Shown here in pieces: positions 17,701 through 24,757 of a DNA stretch of 30,563 nt (position 1 is the first letter of the stretch; each line of letters opens with the position of its first letter). Source of the DNA: Bodo saltans (taxonomy: Eukaryota; Euglenozoa; Kinetoplastea; Eubodonida; Bodonidae); the NCBI GenBank assembly GCA_001460835.1, contig CYKH01000197.1, positions 1 through 30,563 of the forward strand. Direction: 5' to 3'. A program made the position numbers and the translations under genes. The notes below the pieces were generated by a model, which saw only the letters and a program-made list of their open reading frames with translations, searched no databases and was not told the origin of the DNA.

Positions 17701-18416
17701 TTCCCTCGTCAACGGAGGCAGGTGCTTCGTCCGCGGTGCCTGCGTCGAAGGGAGGATCGGAGAGGTGGGGCTTGGGCCAACGCGCGATGTCCGATCCTGA
17801 ATTCGCCCTCTTGCAATGGCTGAATAAAGTTCGCACAGATCCGAAGAGTCTCATCCCTCACATCAAAGAGAAGTTGAAGTTCCTCAACGAAGAGGGGAAT
17901 GCGTTCACCGTCCCCGGAAAGCCGGTGGAGAATTGTGTAGAGGGCTCTGTGCCGTACATCGAGCTGATAGAAATGTTAGAGGCAGCGCGCCCCATTGTGA
18001 CCCTGCTGGATGTACCGATGGGGTTGCTCCTCGCCGCGCGTGACCACGCTACGGACTTGGGAAAACGCATGGAGGCGACCCAAGAAGGGTCGGATGGAAG
18101 CACACCGCAGATGCGCATGAATCGTTATGGACGTGTGGGAGGAAAATGCGGACAGCTGCTTTCGTTAGGGTATCAGCAGGCAGCGGACATTATCATACAA
18201 CTGGCTGTAGATGATGGAATCGCATCCAGGGTGGATCGCAAGGCTATTTTCGACCCGGACATGCGCGTTTGTGGCGTGGCCATCGGCAAGCACAGCATCC
18301 ACGAAAACGTTGCGATTGTGCTACTCGCCCATGAGTACGGAGATAAGCCGCCGAATGAGCAGCGCGATATCTACTTGAAGTTCAACTCACCCCCAGCACG
18401 GAAGTTACTGCCATAA
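14790..18416 (+). CDS. CFAP69: CFAP69-like flagellar protein with C-terminal CAP domain
   Basis: This 1208-residue protein is mostly an armadillo-type helical repeat array. It aligns in order with CFAP69, a cilia and flagella-associated protein that in animals and algae is tied to the axonemal central apparatus. Matches include LLWNLLE (about 326), REVRNDLIILVTMIA (about 366-380), VVRWSTEQLLDLQ (about 471-483), VFNALDATWSCVTGS (about 616-630), a SAAQLLLSLW motif (about 690), and a helical tail with KVYCCFLQV and CKDEVWTAV. Unlike animal CFAP69, the last 210 residues (about 1000-1208) form a CAP/SCP-like domain: LLQWLNKVRTDP, ARDHATDLGKRME, YGRVGGKCGQLLS, QLAVDDGIASRVDRKAIF and GVAIGKH. The usual GEN-type Glu is Gln here, so activity is doubtful. 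There is no signal peptide, so this CAP domain would be intracellular. The N-terminus is low-complexity (QQQQQ); a start at residue 27 is possible. Confidence 0.85.
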   Translation: MLSSKVASSRASASVRVPKPPPGGAAMRSSSVAQQQQQGAAASLATATITSATIAIASFDDLLRLLEDPSSATQYERHAAELRLVVEASSKGFAVKHALSEVPRVATHLCRAIQRERAGARVACLFEPLVALVKVAALPLSARTLDDQRNVQQGIGNIADAIASLLLLPHPQIRAEAACTLQKMFSFIRDQCGDDVNPSVDAHLNQKRKEYWTAIQPQTIQAIVAAWSSALGVAVAHKKDVAAQEVAAKKGDDDEDPDEGVLAPIRTPATDANAAEMVHLLKACVELSHYASLCCSLTDAGAALLTCRTMQICSPGDRRLGLSVELLWNLLELHEHTAEACANPAAIQALYEVFIAVLQSGHKKKDREVRNDLIILVTMIAKCPDSLPLLVPFAELLLDLSCGAERETSNIHIHPKFHHTTNHEELQMKVLAWNALEHLCQGSDTYAKAIFDWGLLDVLLLYINIRCEQPAVVRWSTEQLLDLQRNVLNILLLLAPSAAEHFREAAAIPILVEYTHECPDKPLRNLAVAVLAAIARTPMRKQLADCGIIQLALELLQEVDQVDNVLRVDCLCILADVVDRDAQLQEEFLQWDGITTVLPLLRFEPDYFTDLKDAVVFNALDATWSCVTGSTACEAALVREDGVHDILGVLETCPGSMKRFPLTCLADLLRHPSAVVEFRGWVSERTGRSAAQLLLSLWTGGGGNSADDTHNATFLDESSTSHQDGVFIGLRSIGASTKRTTLSARPPSASGVAAADTADVPAHHHVDPNINSEGLLMQRNGLIKVPTDISEIVEENTINFKVYCCFLQVGMDDHKELTALERSVLASVQVFAELCKDEVWTAVADSIENDGLQAVAADTEKLRRVRAVALARCEELQSTRQSLRQAHEDQVQASEDTFYKTLIKKTDEKAPTSKSSTLSITEAKIRKALMLKASFKAAMAKQQAHRTGGGLTPKVPVAPGQATPLQVAFTVPSSTEAGASSAVPASKGGSERWGLGQRAMSDPEFALLQWLNKVRTDPKSLIPHIKEKLKFLNEEGNAFTVPGKPVENCVEGSVPYIELIEMLEAARPIVTLLDVPMGLLLAARDHATDLGKRMEATQEGSDGSTPQMRMNRYGRVGGKCGQLLSLGYQQAADIIIQLAVDDGIASRVDRKAIFDPDMRVCGVAIGKHSIHENVAIVLLAHEYGDKPPNEQRDIYLKFNSPPARKLLP

Positions 18417-18873
18417 AAAAAAAGTCGAAAAGAGAAACTGCGCACATTGCTCGCGCTCTCCATTTTGTTTGTTTCTCCTTCTTCGGACGCTGAGGCTGCT
18501 TATGAAGCGAGATTTTAGAAGTCGCCGTGATCTTTATCACTACTGTTTGTGAGTCCGGCATGTACACACACACATCTTTTCTCCAACTTCACACAAACAA
18601 AGACAAAACAAAAAAAAAAACAAACAAATAATATGAAGTCAAAAAACCACACAAACACAAACCAACAACAATCCAAAAACCTCTGTATCCAAAGGATGGG
18701 AGGAGGGAGAGAAAGAACGAGGCGATGAATGTCATGTATTTGCGGCGCACCGCTGTTACGATGGATCTCTCATTTTTTTTTGTCGTGTTGAGTGGAGTGA
18801 TCTTTGAATTCTCTCGTTTTTTGTCCCCCCCAAGAAACTCAATTTTTTTTTAAAAGAGGAAGTGTTATCCTAA
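18417..18873. other. 457-bp spacer between CFAP69-like and PSMD9 genes
   Basis: The spacer has A-rich and CAAA-rich tracts (18590-18680) that look like 3' UTR, then T-rich sequence (18770-18830) leading to the PSMD9 acceptor. No convincing ORF or RNA gene is seen. Confidence 0.6.
18773..18834 (+). other. Putative spliced-leader acceptor for PSMD9
   Basis: T-rich tracts at 18773-18781 and the run ctctcgttttttgtcccccc end in AG at 18833-18834, 39 nt before the ATG. Inferred. Confidence 0.45.
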
Positions 18874-19602
18874 ATGCAAAACGACGGCACATCAGCGCCT
18901 GCCGCTCTAAGTGAGGAGGCTTCTGTTTCTTCCATTAAAGAGCGATTGACAGAGGCCAACGCAAGACGACATACCATCGAAACTGCAATAGCCGGCGCAT
19001 TGGCTCTGTTGCAAGCAACCCCCGTTGGGCTCACTGGTCCGTTGGTGGACGAAGAAGGGTTCCCACGCGGTGATGTCGACCTGTACGCAGTAAGGGAAGC
19101 ACGACACACCGTCGCGACGGGACGCAACGACTTGCGCGCTGTTCAAGATCAGCTTCATGAGCTGCTGGGCGATCTCCATGAGGCTACTGCCGAGTCAGCA
19201 AAGAAGCAAATGGATGTTGACAGCGTCCTGCACGCACAACGCAAACGTGAAGTGGAGGCACTGCAGAGGAAACAACAAAAAGAAGCAGCGATGCGGCAAA
19301 TGATGCCGTTCCTCCGCGTGGAAGCGATAACGGACGGAAGCCCCGCGTTCACAGCGGGACTTCGTGTTGACGACGAAATTGTTTCGATTGGCGGCATCGA
19401 CGCAGGGGCGTTCTTAGCTGTCCGCCTTCCTGGACTAGCGAAGGAGGTAGCTGACAACGAAGGACTGGTGCTCACTGTCTGGGCGTCGCGTTCTTCGATA
19501 GATGATAGTGGTGCTCAAAGGCGAGTGGTGATGGAATTGCCGCTTGTGCCGCAACGTTGGCGCGGTGAGGGGCTGGTCGGGTGCAAGTTTACGCCCCTGT
19601 AA
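18874..19602 (+). CDS. PSMD9: 26S proteasome assembly chaperone PSMD9/Nas2 (p27)
   Basis: This 242-residue protein matches PSMD9 (yeast Nas2), a cytosolic chaperone that binds the Rpt5 ATPase C-terminus during assembly of the proteasome base. It has an N-terminal helical hairpin (about 15-140) containing the family signature PLVDEEGFPRGDVDLYAVREARH-like block (56-78). A PDZ domain follows (about 145-225) with GSPAFTAGLRVDDEIVSIGG (155-174), where the usual GDEI reads DDEI. The family ending is RWRGEGLVGCKF (228-239), close to the GLLGC ending of animal PSMD9. Length is close to the family norm (about 220). The ATG at 18874 is the first after the acceptor. No anomalies are seen. Confidence 0.93.
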   Translation: MQNDGTSAPAALSEEASVSSIKERLTEANARRHTIETAIAGALALLQATPVGLTGPLVDEEGFPRGDVDLYAVREARHTVATGRNDLRAVQDQLHELLGDLHEATAESAKKQMDVDSVLHAQRKREVEALQRKQQKEAAMRQMMPFLRVEAITDGSPAFTAGLRVDDEIVSIGGIDAGAFLAVRLPGLAKEVADNEGLVLTVWASRSSIDDSGAQRRVVMELPLVPQRWRGEGLVGCKFTPL

Positions 19603-19914
19603 ATGATCGGAGCAAATTTCACAGCGAGGGTCTTTTCGTCCTTCAGAGGTAACCTACCATCATTTTTGTTTGTTTCACACAACAGTTCTTGCGCCTATTT
19701 CATGTTTTCTTTTTCCCCTTTGATTCATTTACATTCATTTTCCCCTTCGGCTAATGGAGATGCGTCCTAAAACTGCGCCTAGTGATTCTCGCTCACCTTT
19801 TCATCAACTTTAGGGTAAAGAAAAAAAAACCCAAACATTGAACTACTACAACTATCCATCATACATCTCCAAACCAAAAAAAAAAAGATCTTTGTCGAAA
19901 AGAAAAAAAGAAAA
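19603..19914. other. 312-bp spacer with acceptor and A-rich leader
   Basis: Pyrimidine-rich sequence (19661-19748 and 19790-19813) offers an acceptor AG at 19812-19813. An earlier AG would leave a 19-codon upstream ORF (ATG at 19754) in the leader. From 19814 to the ATG at 19915 the sequence is strikingly A-rich. Inferred. Confidence 0.45.
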
Positions 19915-21426
19915 ATGGAGCTTCATACAGCCGCGGCACAAGGTGATCTCAATGCCGTGAAGTCATGCTTGGCACGGGCTCCCATGCTGCTGCACGCAGT
20001 CGATTACGAAGGTCGAACTCCACTCCATGTTGCAGCTGCTTCGTCTGGAAACGCTGCGATTGTTCGGTTCCTATTAGAGCGGGGGGCGAACCCTTCTGTA
20101 AAAACACTATTCACGCGCCTCACCCCCAGCGACGTCGCGCATGAGGCAATCAAACCGCTGATTGTTGCCGCCCAAGTGAGTCAGGGGAGCCGAAATCGGC
20201 AACGATCGTCTTCACCATCAAAAAAAAGAGTGCGTCCAGGAACCCCCACATCACCCAACAGCGCACAACAATCACCACACAGCCCGCACATCGACAGCGG
20301 AAGTGAAAACATCATCGCGGAAAACAAAGTGGAGAGCACAGAAATTGTGAACCCCAAGACCATGCGCAAGGTCATCATCGTGGTGCTGTTTCCCTTCGTC
20401 ACCCTTATTTTTGTGAATGGTCTGGTGTTTGCTCTCAAGTTTTTGCTTGTCACATCGGTGTTCTACTTTCTTGTGGTTGGTTACTTTGTGTCGGAGATCA
20501 CGATTCGCCCGCCGTGGTACCACCACCATCCAGGCGCGCTACAACTGACTGCGAAGGGCTGCCCTGAGTACTGGGAGGGGAAGATCTGCGACCCCTTGAC
20601 CGACTACGAGATTCCATACGAGGACGTCACGATCCACTCTACCGAAGGCTATCGCCTAAGTGGGTGGTACGTGGCGGCGCCAGCAGCGCGGCGTGGCGTT
20701 CCTCGACGTGACACTTGCTTGGTGCTGGTGCACGGCGGGGGCCGAGATCGGCGCGCCTGGCTTCGGCACCTCCCGATGTTCCACAAACAGGGCTACTCAG
20801 CTCTCTTGTTTGATTTCCGTGAGCATGGGCTGAGCTCAGGGAACTGCAACGGTTTCCGATACGGCATGAAAGAGCGCTTTGACGTCTTGGCGGCCGCGAG
20901 GTATGCGAAGGAGCAACGTGGCCACGCAAAGGTGGTCGCTATCGGTACCAGCGTGGGAGGTTCTTCTGTCATCATGGCGGCGGCGCTTGATAGGAGTGCG
21001 ATCGATGGTGTGATTGCAGAAAACGCCATCACCACGTGTGCCATGTTGCAGGACTACATTATCACGAACCTCTTCGGTGGGTACTTCTCACGGCATTGGA
21101 TGAGTGTGTATTTCTTCAACGCGTTCAGGCTGACGTGCAGCGCGTGGTTGAACATTCGCATTGGCAATAAGCCCTCGAAGCATTGCCAAGCGTTGCATTG
21201 CGTGAAAGCCATTTCCCCACGACCAGTGCTCCTCATGCACGGTAACAGTGATGAGGTTGTTCCGACGTCGCACTCCGAGCAGTTGTATCGAGCCGCATGT
21301 GAGCCGAAGTCATTATGGATTTGTGATGGCGCGTTTCACTGCGGGTTGTACAATAAAATGCCTGAAGAATTTGAACGAAGGGTCTTTGGTCTGTTGCGGC
21401 AGGTTGAGGGAGAAGGGGAGCAATGA
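19915..21426 (+). CDS. Ankyrin-repeat, membrane-anchored alpha/beta hydrolase
   Basis: This 503-residue protein has three parts. Residues 1-85 are about two ankyrin repeats (LHTAAAQGDL, GRTPLHVAAASSG, LLERGANPS), a protein-binding module. After a Ser/Pro-rich linker (90-150), residues 152-194 form one long or two closely spaced membrane segments. The rest is a serine hydrolase of the alpha/beta fold, with HGGG oxyanion-region motif (273-276), FDFREHGLS (299-307), nucleophile elbow GTSVGG with S346, acid D446 in HGNSDEVVP, and H475 in GAFHCGL. The triad is complete, so an active lipase, thioesterase or peptidase is likely. It resembles the Bem46/ABHD13-17-like hydrolases, but the substrate cannot be told. 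The ankyrin part would face the cytosol if the membrane part spans twice. The start is set by the first ATG in an A-rich leader. Confidence 0.85.
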   Translation: MELHTAAAQGDLNAVKSCLARAPMLLHAVDYEGRTPLHVAAASSGNAAIVRFLLERGANPSVKTLFTRLTPSDVAHEAIKPLIVAAQVSQGSRNRQRSSSPSKKRVRPGTPTSPNSAQQSPHSPHIDSGSENIIAENKVESTEIVNPKTMRKVIIVVLFPFVTLIFVNGLVFALKFLLVTSVFYFLVVGYFVSEITIRPPWYHHHPGALQLTAKGCPEYWEGKICDPLTDYEIPYEDVTIHSTEGYRLSGWYVAAPAARRGVPRRDTCLVLVHGGGRDRRAWLRHLPMFHKQGYSALLFDFREHGLSSGNCNGFRYGMKERFDVLAAARYAKEQRGHAKVVAIGTSVGGSSVIMAAALDRSAIDGVIAENAITTCAMLQDYIITNLFGGYFSRHWMSVYFFNAFRLTCSAWLNIRIGNKPSKHCQALHCVKAISPRPVLLMHGNSDEVVPTSHSEQLYRAACEPKSLWICDGAFHCGLYNKMPEEFERRVFGLLRQVEGEGEQ

Positions 21427-21599
21427 TACGCAAAAAACAGCGCCGTTGTGTGTTCATTACGCCTGTTTTCTCCTTCCTGCGATAGGTTTCCCCTCACTTT
21501 TTTTTTGTTTTTTTTGTCAACGTCGACGAGTCGGAAGATTTTTGTGCAATTTTACTGTGGTCATTGTTGTTTCTCTAAAAATACGTTTGACAAACAGCC

Positions 21600-21623
21600 C
21601 CCCACTTCGTCGTTTCTTTTTAG
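21600..21623 (+). other. Putative spliced-leader acceptor
   Basis: The run cgtcgtttctttttag ends in AG at 21622-21623, 26 nt before the ATG at 21650. It argues against coding use of the frame upstream, which is open back to 21248 but overlaps the hydrolase gene. Confidence 0.55.
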
Positions 21624-21649
21624 ATCGGTGCAAACACATTTTATTGAAA

Positions 21650-22123
21650 ATGAAAGCATTGCGTAGAAGTGCAATGGCTGCCATTGTGTGCACTGCGCTT
21701 CTATGTCTTCAGTTTGGTAGTGTTCATGCAGAGGAGGATGCGCCGGTGAGATTGCTACGCTTGGAGCACGTCTACTGCGATCCTCTCACGAAGTCTGAGC
21801 AACTTCATGCCGCAGCTTCTGCGGCGGCTCACTCTTCTGCACCTCAGCCCCCGTCCATGGTCGCGAAGGCGAAGTGTAAGGGCTCGTCCTGCCCAACACT
21901 GGACGGAAAGCCCGTCACTATTGTAGATTGTAAGTGGGAGAGTGTGAATGACAAGAAAGTGTTTCTCGAAGAGGTCAGTGGTTGGTACTACTTTTATCAT
22001 GATGAGGCCAGGACACAACCGCTGCGTCCCACCGAAGATGAGATGCGACGGTTGAACAGCGGCGAGGTGGGATACTTGAAACACCAATGTGGTGCATTGC
22101 AGTATCGTCCTAGTCCTGTGTAG
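21650..22123 (+). CDS. Small secreted protein with signal peptide, unknown function
   Basis: This is a 157-residue protein that I do not recognise. It begins with a clear signal peptide: basic n-region MKALRR, hydrophobic core to about residue 22, and likely cleavage after A27 (VHA/EED). The mature part of about 130 residues has five Cys (43, 76, 81, 94, 147), including a CKGSSC pair, and an aromatic patch GWYYFYHDEA (111-120). No membrane anchor follows, so secretion or residence in the lumen of the secretory pathway is likely. The frame extends upstream to 21248, but the acceptor at 21623 and the signal peptide fix the start at 21650. The next gene also encodes a small Cys-rich secreted protein. 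Confidence 0.75.
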   Translation: MKALRRSAMAAIVCTALLCLQFGSVHAEEDAPVRLLRLEHVYCDPLTKSEQLHAAASAAAHSSAPQPPSMVAKAKCKGSSCPTLDGKPVTIVDCKWESVNDKKVFLEEVSGWYYFYHDEARTQPLRPTEDEMRRLNSGEVGYLKHQCGALQYRPSPV

Positions 22124-22131
22124 CTGTAGGT

Positions 22132-22149
22132 TTTGTGTGTGTGTGTGCT
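22132..22149. repeat. Short TG microsatellite in 3' UTR
   Basis: A run of about eight TG units follows the stop codon at 22123. It is a simple repeat with no evident function. Confidence 0.8.
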
Positions 22150-22324
22150 GGTGCAATTTTGTTAGTGCGTCGGTAGCTCGACACACACCACATAGAGAGA
22201 GACAAGGGAAGAGATGTGTTTGCAACTGTGTTGTTGTACAGTAGTGTCCTTGCTGTTGACGTTGCCTGTATTGTGCTTGTAAAACATTCTGCGAGAACAG
22301 TTCTTTTTTTTTAACAATGACGAT

Positions 22325-22372
22325 ATTTTTTTTTGATTTTACCGGAATGGAAGGGAACTTTTTTAACGCTAA
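22325..22372 (+). other. Polypyrimidine tract and acceptor that set the start of the LDLRA-like gene
   Basis: The T run 22325-22333 and T-rich sequence to 22340 precede AGs at 22351-22352 and 22371-22372. These would remove the upstream ATG at 22317 and leave 22377 as the first start. An alternative acceptor (aacag, 22299-22300) before a T run would keep 22317. Confidence 0.4.
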
Positions 22373-22376
22373 GAAA

Positions 22377-22943
22377 ATGTTGCACCGCCTTACAACCCTC
22401 GTTGCTGTCTTTGCGCTCGTCATCGCTCACATTGCGGCAGTTGAGGTGTGTCACAACTCCACTGGCACTTGCCTGAAAGAGGGGTTCCACTGCGCGAACA
22501 AGGAAGTGGTTCCTTTCGCAAAGCGTTGTGATGGTGTTGAGGATTGCCTTGATGGTACCGATGAGTACCTGTGCCACGTCGACGGGTCCATGCCCCTCCA
22601 CGAGCGCCCCCAACTCGAACGCCACGCCATGGAGCAGGGCTCGTGCGCCTGGTGCAGCTGCGCAGCGTCAGTGATCAACATCGTTGAGAATGACGCGTGG
22701 TGGGCCGCTGCCAAAGCCGCCCCCACCGATACCATCGGCCTCATGACCGGTACCGGAGCATACGCCGGTCAGCCCTGCGCTACCAAGTGCGTCCGCACAA
22801 TCCTCCTTGCATTTTACCGTAAGACGAACTACTGCAGGGGAGCACTGTGCTGCATCCGCCAACGTGAGTGCGTCCAGTGTTTCGACCCGGCAGTGGTTGG
22901 TGCCTGCGTTGGTGCGTCTGTCGCAACGCGTTGCTACAACTAA
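22377..22943 (+). CDS. Small secreted Cys-rich protein with LDL-receptor class A-like module
   Basis: This 188-residue protein starts with a signal peptide (MLHRLTTLVAVFALVIAHIAA). Residues 32-66 then resemble an LDL-receptor class A module, a Ca2+-binding Cys-rich fold: CLKEGFHC followed by RCDGVEDCLDGTDEYLC, with the acidic Ca2+-binding cluster D52, D56, D59, D62, E63. The third Cys of the module is absent (VVPFAKRC instead of CIP...RC), which may be offset by the nearby extra Cys at 25. The remainder (about 88-188) has 13 more Cys in an unrecognised pattern, including CAWCSC and RGALCC. An in-frame ATG at 22317 would add 20 residues but lies before a T tract, and the signal peptide fits 22377 better. 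Likely secreted or lumenal; ligand unknown. Confidence 0.75.
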   Translation: MLHRLTTLVAVFALVIAHIAAVEVCHNSTGTCLKEGFHCANKEVVPFAKRCDGVEDCLDGTDEYLCHVDGSMPLHERPQLERHAMEQGSCAWCSCAASVINIVENDAWWAAAKAAPTDTIGLMTGTGAYAGQPCATKCVRTILLAFYRKTNYCRGALCCIRQRECVQCFDPAVVGACVGASVATRCYN

Positions 22944-23861
22944 AGGCGAATGAGACAAAAGAAAATGAAGAAGAGGAAAGTAGAATTTAGTGGAGGAGGA
23001 GGCACAACAACAAATCCTCAAATCGACCGGCGAAAACGAAAAAAACAACAACAACAAAAAACAACACAAGAGGAAAAAAACGTAAATGATGTTCTTCCTT
23101 TGGAAGAACTATGTGTTTTACGCGGAATGTAGAGAGAGGCCGCCATTGTTTTGCCACACACGTTTGAAAAGGCGTGCGAGGACAAGCTGTTTTTTTCCCC
23201 CCGCTGAAGCGTCTGCTGAGTTGTGTTGTACGATACCCATGTTTTTTTGTCAGAAGTGCTTCACGCAAGAACAAAAAAACAACAACAACAAGAATCTCAA
23301 ACCAATGACAAAAAAGTCTGAGCAGCGTAATTAAACACAAACTGAACTGTCTCTCCTGTTTTGATATATTCACTCTTTAACTGGTTCGTTATCACTGCCA
23401 AGTCAACAGAAAAGAAAACACAACCTAAGGAGCACTTCTTCCTATATTCGTGTGCTCTGCGATTTTTTCCCGTGCGTTTTTTCGAGCCTTTTTCAAGCTG
23501 ACATTCAGATTCTCACTTGAAAAAACCGCGGTGCTCTCGATTCCACAGAAAATCCACGCAGCAAACGAAGCAGGACCGCCCCAGCGACAGACACACAAGT
23601 TTTTTGTATTTGTCGGCTCACCTTTCTGAGAATAACATTTTTTTTCACGGAGTAAGAATATCACCCGCCGTAGAAACTGGAGATATTCACGCGAGCCACG
23701 ACGGTTTCGCCCACACGCTCTTTCTTTTACCACCGCAATACGAAGTCTGCTAGGTGAGAAGTTTTCCAACCTTCCACACGATCAACAAAAACCCCCAGAG
23801 CCCCAACCTCAATTATCGCCAAGCGGCAAACGCAGCAGCAAGAAAAAAGAAAAAAAGAAAA
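22944..23861. other. 918-bp spacer, longest in the window
   Basis: This stretch holds A-rich, CAA-rich tracts (23036-23075 and 23265-23290) typical of the 3' UTRs here, T-rich runs, and short ORFs of up to 78 codons with biased, low-complexity products. A pyrimidine-rich stretch ending near 23745 or 23753 (AG in acgaag or ctgctag) is a likely acceptor for the phosphatase gene. It is followed by an A-rich leader. I see no tRNA-like element and no supported gene. Confidence 0.5.
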
Positions 23862-24407
23862 ATGGACATCAACGGTTCGATGGTGGAATGCCGAAGAGCA
23901 GATAACGATACTCTGATTTTCCGTTTCTACATCTTAGATGCCCCGTCCCCAAGCAGCCTGCCATCGTACGTCAAGGAGCTTCAGAGACACAAGGTGCGGC
24001 ACCTCGTCCGTGTCTGTGGCCCTACGTACAACAGCGACATCGTGGAGAAGGGTGGCATTGCAGTGCACGGCTGGCCGTTTGACGACGGAGCGCCGCCCAC
24101 TCAATTCGTGATTGACAGCTGGCTGAAATTGCTGGACGGGGAGCGTGGTTCTGAACCAGCCACCACCATCGCTGTGCATTGTGTGGCGGGGTTGGGAAGA
24201 GCGCCGATTTTGGTGGCGTTGGCGATGGTCGAGTTCGGTGGTATCCCTCCCCTCGATGCCATCGGCTTTGTCCGCGAGAAACGCAAGGGAGCTATCAATC
24301 AGGTGCAGCTCAATTGGCTGATGCGCTACAAGCCCCGCCATCCTGGAGGCGCTGGCGCAGGCGGCGCTGAGCAGAAGTGGGCGTGCAGTGGCTGCATTGT
24401 TATGTAA
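23862..24407 (+). CDS. PRL/PTP4A-type prenylated protein tyrosine phosphatase
   Basis: This 181-residue protein is a PRL (PTP4A) family dual-specificity phosphatase. The P-loop HCVAGLGRAP gives nucleophile C107 and phosphate-binding R113 in the C-x5-R arrangement. The general acid Asp lies in WPFDDG (D74/D75). VRVCGPTYNSD (50-59) and the GAINQVQLNWL block (134-144) are typical of the family. It ends in a CaaX box CIVM (178-181), with a further Cys at 175; Met at the end favours farnesylation, so attachment to membranes is expected. In animals PRLs bind CNNM magnesium transporters; whether that holds here is unknown. The ATG is preceded by an A-rich leader. The frame runs upstream to a GTG at 23754, but there is no earlier ATG. 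Length matches the family (about 170). Confidence 0.92.
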   Translation: MDINGSMVECRRADNDTLIFRFYILDAPSPSSLPSYVKELQRHKVRHLVRVCGPTYNSDIVEKGGIAVHGWPFDDGAPPTQFVIDSWLKLLDGERGSEPATTIAVHCVAGLGRAPILVALAMVEFGGIPPLDAIGFVREKRKGAINQVQLNWLMRYKPRHPGGAGAGGAEQKWACSGCIVM

Positions 24408-24757
24408 AATCGCAAGCACAAACAACCCACCCACAAAAGTGTGCTCGCCACGACCAAGATGGTGTTCTCCCCCCTCCTCTGAACTGTAAGCCCAAACTCA
24501 ACGAACCAAAGGACTCAAAAGAAAACTGAGAACGGACGCTTAGACGATCTGCTTTTTTTTAAGGGAGGGAGAAAAAAAAAGAAAAAGAATTAGGCCCAGC
24601 AACTGCAGGTGCTACAGTTATTTTTTCTTTCAGGCGGATTCTGCGCTCCCTTCTGTCTTAGCAGCTTAGGAGAATTGAAAGACCAAGTAAGGATCGGAGA
24701 ATCAAAAGAAAAGCAAAACTTGCACACACACAAAAAAAAGGATTAGGATCGTCGTCA
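24408..24757. other. 350-bp spacer with two candidate acceptors
   Basis: The T-rich run with AG at 24632-24633 (ttttttctttcag) and a second pyrimidine run with AG at 24660-24661 (ctcccttctgtcttag) are both good trans-splice acceptors for the gene at 24758. An A-rich stretch (24570-24590) lies upstream. Nothing else is recognised. Confidence 0.5.

Noticed and set aside
21248-21649. Long upstream extension of the 21650 secreted protein
   Set aside because: It overlaps the hydrolase gene in another frame and crosses the polypyrimidine tract and acceptor at 21623. The signal peptide fits the ATG at 21650.
23395-23410. Possible tRNA-like ggttcg motif in the long spacer
   Set aside because: The surrounding bases do not give a B box followed by an acceptor stem, and no matching A box or cloverleaf is visible.
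23517-23753. 78-codon ORF in the 918-bp spacer
   Set aside because: Composition is like random spacer, there is no family resemblance, and it runs into the predicted acceptor region of the phosphatase gene.
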